DNA of 22,372 bases, taken from NCBI GenBank assembly GCA_964530555.1, contig CAZHBD010000009.1, forward strand, positions 1 through 22,372, written 5' to 3'. Made by a program: the position numbers and the translations under genes. The notes under the pieces are model-generated. The model was not told the origin of the DNA. It ran no database searches and was given only the letters and a program-made list of their open reading frames with translations. Source of the stretch: CAZHBD01 sp964530555. Lineage in GTDB: Bacteria; Patescibacteriota; Saccharimonadia; Saccharimonadales; AWTP1-31. The first letter of the stretch is position 1. Every line of letters starts with the position of its first letter. Positions 19,938 through 22,372 of the stretch are shown in pieces.

Positions 19938-21428
19938 TCGTTCGTAAATTAAAGGCTTCACTACCCGTCGCATAGTAGTGTTGATGGCTTGGAACTGTGG
20001 ATACTGCCAATACCAGTCTTGATTGGTAAGTGCGATGTAACTGAGTGAGCCTCCGCCCTGAAGCAGCAGGAGCAATATCACTACTGTGATCGCTGCTTTT
20101 GGCCGAAGGGAACGGAACCACATCTCCACTGCCGCCAGAGCTAAAAGTCCCAAGGGAATGATCATAGGTATAAGATAACGCCCTTGAATTGCTACCGGCT
20201 GCCCTACGTCACGAAATTCAGTGTAATTCCTAGCAAAGAGTGCTCCAACATAAAACACAATAATTAGTATCAGTAACCGCAAGACCGGCTCGTGCCACAA
20301 CCGTCGTAAACTCGCCACAATAACCATAATCCCACCGATTAACAGTATTCGACTGGTGGTGAAGAGCACCCAATACGGACCTGCCACAGCATAGCTACTG
20401 AATGGACCATTGAGTACATACAGCAAACTCCATACGATGTGGTTAGCCCAATGTTTGCTGTAGTGAACAATATTCGTATTAAGCTGAGGTGATTTTTCTA
20501 ACTTGAAGTAATAGTTTCTTCGCCATGGTCCGTACGACAAACACCCTTGATCGCCAATGACACGATTGCAGGCAGGTGTAGGGGAGTGATAGCGAATAGT
20601 ATTGACCCCATAGCGTTCTAGCCACAGCCCACTGGCTAAAAGGACAGCAGCAATCAACAAAATCTGCCAAGCGCGACTCAACGTGCGGAAATTAGACCAG
20701 ATAAGGTTGCATGCCTGCTTAAACCCAAGTGTCTGTTTGACAGTCCAGCCAAGGAACAACGTGATCGCGGCGGTGATTGGCAGCAAGGTAAACTTCACCA
20801 AACTGCCAAGCAGCATGAGGAGTAACAGCGCAACAGTTTGTTTAGCCAGGAACTTCTGATGGCGCAAGTTATGTACTATGCTAATAACAAGCCTAAGCAG
20901 CAGGGCCAAAATTAAAAAAAGTAGGTTATCGTAGTTAATCTGCCCAGCAACTTGGCTCACCATAGGCACAAGCAGAGTTATCGCGAATACGACATTAAGT
21001 CCAGCCCTTGAAACAAGCCGTGCGCGTGCAAACGTATTATGAAATATGATAACACCTGCCGAAAATAAACCAAGATTACACAACCGCAGCACAATAACCT
21101 GCCACATTTCCGAACGAATCAAGAAGCTCACTGGATGGTAGACCAGACCAAAGATATAGTGATACAAGTATGACGGGTCGCGAATAAGGGCTCCAAATAC
21201 ATTTCCCTCAACCGGTTGAACCGACCAGAAAGGACTAAGATGGCGAGAATAAAGCTTTATGAGTCCAAAGTGGAAGTCTTCATCGGCAGGCATAGGGTAT
21301 CGACTTGCAAGAGCAATCCACGCCGCCCCTACGACAAATAGTCCTAGTGCACCGAGAAAGAAGCGTCGACTTGCCAGAAAATTAATCAGTCTATGTTCCA
21401 GGGTATGCGCTGTTTTTTTTGGTACCAT
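19920..21428 (-). CDS. Polytopic membrane protein, GT-C/DUF2142-like
   Basis: This 502-aa protein has about 11-12 hydrophobic helices. An N-terminal loop after the first helix carries YPMPADEDFHFG, like the acidic first loop of GT-C glycosyltransferases. GQINYDNLLFLILALLLRL resembles the NxDxL motif of DUF2142 proteins. A long extracytoplasmic loop with two or three Cys (CNRVIGDQGCLSYGPWRRNYYF) lies mid-protein. GT-C enzymes use polyprenyl-phosphate sugars, which the convergent GT2 gene could supply. TATAAT (21442-21437) ends 8 bases before the ATG. Assignment to a specific family is tentative. Confidence 0.7.
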   Translation of the reverse strand: MVPKKTAHTLEHRLINFLASRRFFLGALGLFVVGAAWIALASRYPMPADEDFHFGLIKLYSRHLSPFWSVQPVEGNVFGALIRDPSYLYHYIFGLVYHPVSFLIRSEMWQVIVLRLCNLGLFSAGVIIFHNTFARARLVSRAGLNVVFAITLLVPMVSQVAGQINYDNLLFLILALLLRLVISIVHNLRHQKFLAKQTVALLLLMLLGSLVKFTLLPITAAITLFLGWTVKQTLGFKQACNLIWSNFRTLSRAWQILLIAAVLLASGLWLERYGVNTIRYHSPTPACNRVIGDQGCLSYGPWRRNYYFKLEKSPQLNTNIVHYSKHWANHIVWSLLYVLNGPFSSYAVAGPYWVLFTTSRILLIGGIMVIVASLRRLWHEPVLRLLILIIVFYVGALFARNYTEFRDVGQPVAIQGRYLIPMIIPLGLLALAAVEMWFRSLRPKAAITVVILLLLLQGGGSLSYIALTNQDWYWQYPQFQAINTTMRRVVKPLIYERLSVEP

Positions 21429-21436
21429 GTCGATAC

Positions 21437-21482
21437 ATTATACCGCGCTTGGCCGTTTCAACTAAGCACACTGGGGTACAAT
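21437..21482. promoter_or_regulatory. Divergent -10 elements of the two right-end membrane genes
   Basis: TATAAT on the minus strand (21442-21437) is 8 bases from ATG 21428. TACAAT on the plus strand (21477-21482) is 6 bases from ATG 21489. The two units share this 60-base gap. Confidence 0.55.
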
Positions 21483-21488
21483 ACATAC

Positions 21489-22372
21489 ATGGATAATCTT
21501 AGACGGTATATTCCAATTATCGCTCTTCTTGTTATCGGAGGATCCCTCGGATGGTACCTAAAACAACATCCAGAGATCACTCATCAACTGAAAAATATTC
21601 CGTTTACGATCGTGCTTGGTTTGCTTGGGCTCTATGCGATGACACTACTGCCGCTAGTTATTGTCTTACTAGCAACAGTGAAGTTGAGTGATGTCACCAT
21701 AACAAAACGTGAGGGTTTTTTGCTTGCGATGTACACGGCAATTATTAACTTTTTTGGGCCCTTGCAAAGCGGACCAGGTTTTCGAGCGCTCTACTTAAAA
21801 AAGAAACATCGCATTAGCATTAAGAAGTACAGCTTGGTTAGCCTGCAGTATTACGCCTTGTTCGCTGGAGTCAATGGTTTATTTATACTGTTCGGTGGTG
21901 GGTTGTGGTCAATCGCGTTTGGGGCAATCACCGCAGCAGCAATATTACTTGCATGCGGGCACCGACTCGGCTTAACGCGACCATATATACAATCAAACTA
22001 CCTGGTAGGCTATGCACGGCTCTGTGTAGGAACGGTCTTACTTGTGGCGACAGTTTGTTGCATCTATTTTGTTGAGCTTCGTAGCATCGATAGTAGTCTC
22101 ACGATACAACAAGCCATGACCTATACTGGTGCGGCTAATATGTCATTATTTGTGGCAATCACACCCGGCGCAATTGGTTTTCGCGAAGGATTTATACTTT
22201 TTAGCCAGCGCTTGCATCATATTCCAAACACCACGATCATTGCCGCTAGCACCCTTGACCGGGCTGTCTACATCTTATTTTTGGGGCTATTATTTTTACT
22301 GAGTCTCGCTCTACATACACAAAAGTCATTATCAGCAAGACAGTTGCGTGCTGAAGCCGCCCAATTAGATAA
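21489..22372 (+). CDS. Flippase-like/lysylphosphatidylglycerol-synthase transmembrane-region protein (partial, runs off the right edge)
   Basis: The frame is open from ATG 21489 to the window end, at least 294 residues (MDNLRRYIPIIALLVIGGSL...). It has 7-8 hydrophobic helices. The late motif ITPGAIGFREGFILF followed by STLDRAVYIL is the signature of the UPF0104/AglD-like lysylphosphatidylglycerol synthase transmembrane family. The FGPLQSGPGFRALYLKKK segment is the conserved first cytoplasmic loop. Members act as lipid-linked sugar or phospholipid flippases or are uncharacterised. TACAAT ends 6 bases before the ATG. With the GT2 and GT-C-like genes it suggests a cell-envelope glycan cluster. 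The C-terminus lies outside the window. Confidence 0.8.
   Translation, partial: MDNLRRYIPIIALLVIGGSLGWYLKQHPEITHQLKNIPFTIVLGLLGLYAMTLLPLVIVLLATVKLSDVTITKREGFLLAMYTAIINFFGPLQSGPGFRALYLKKKHRISIKKYSLVSLQYYALFAGVNGLFILFGGGLWSIAFGAITAAAILLACGHRLGLTRPYIQSNYLVGYARLCVGTVLLVATVCCIYFVELRSIDSSLTIQQAMTYTGAANMSLFVAITPGAIGFREGFILFSQRLHHIPNTTIIAASTLDRAVYILFLGLLFLLSLALHTQKSLSARQLRAEAAQLD

Overview
The window looks like a chromosome segment of a Patescibacteria/CPR bacterium, most likely Candidatus Saccharibacteria (TM7). This is inferred from gene content and style, not proven. TGA is used as a stop codon, which argues against the code-25 CPR lineages. Genes are short and tightly overlapped, surface glycosidases are anchored, and one carries an EPEDG...ASGGQYVKF-type segment that I associate with Saccharibacteria. 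Most transcription units also appear leaderless: a -10 hexamer lies 6-9 nt before the ATG, in most cases exactly 6.

Left part (1-4423): the C-terminal end of a TIM-barrel glycosidase; a divergent small membrane-protein gene; smpB; then a tight operon. The operon encodes a NOX/ferric-reductase-like flavocytochrome (frameshifted at a G run), an anchored extracytoplasmic cytochrome b5-like protein, a DUF4352-type protein, a 35-aa membrane peptide and a stand-alone S1-S4 voltage-sensor protein with no pore. Together they read as a transmembrane electron-transfer chain with a possible charge-compensating or voltage-sensing partner. This is the most interesting gene set here.

Middle part (4555-16369): tRNA-Asn(GTT) followed by an accessory region that looks like an array of small gene cassettes. 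Boundaries repeatedly carry a tRNA-3'-end-like core (GTCCGTGACC...GCGGAGCCA), usually inside or next to an inverted repeat and followed by a terminator hairpin. Cargo: a four-gene unit (two 2-hydroxyacid-dehydrogenase homologues, an alpha/beta hydrolase, a PhzF-like protein), a minimal SET-domain protein, an AraC/DUF1801/ABM operon, a semialdehyde-type aldehyde dehydrogenase, an unknown 245-aa protein, an orphan purC behind a leaderless 25-codon ORF, a DUF1653 protein, a VOC protein, a split EamA transporter and a P-loop kinase. Several of these families (VOC, ABM, DUF1801, DUF1653, EamA, AraC) are typical of mobile accessory gene pools.

Right part (16408-22372): surface and envelope functions. 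These are an anchored GH5 glycosidase, a secreted 75-aa peptide with two cysteines, a 52-aa Trp-rich single-pass membrane protein, a YdeI/OmpD-associated-type protein, a DPM1-like glycosyltransferase, a large polytopic GT-C/DUF2142-like membrane protein, and a flippase-like (LPG-synthase transmembrane) protein that runs off the right edge. The last three suggest polyprenyl-linked sugar synthesis and export.
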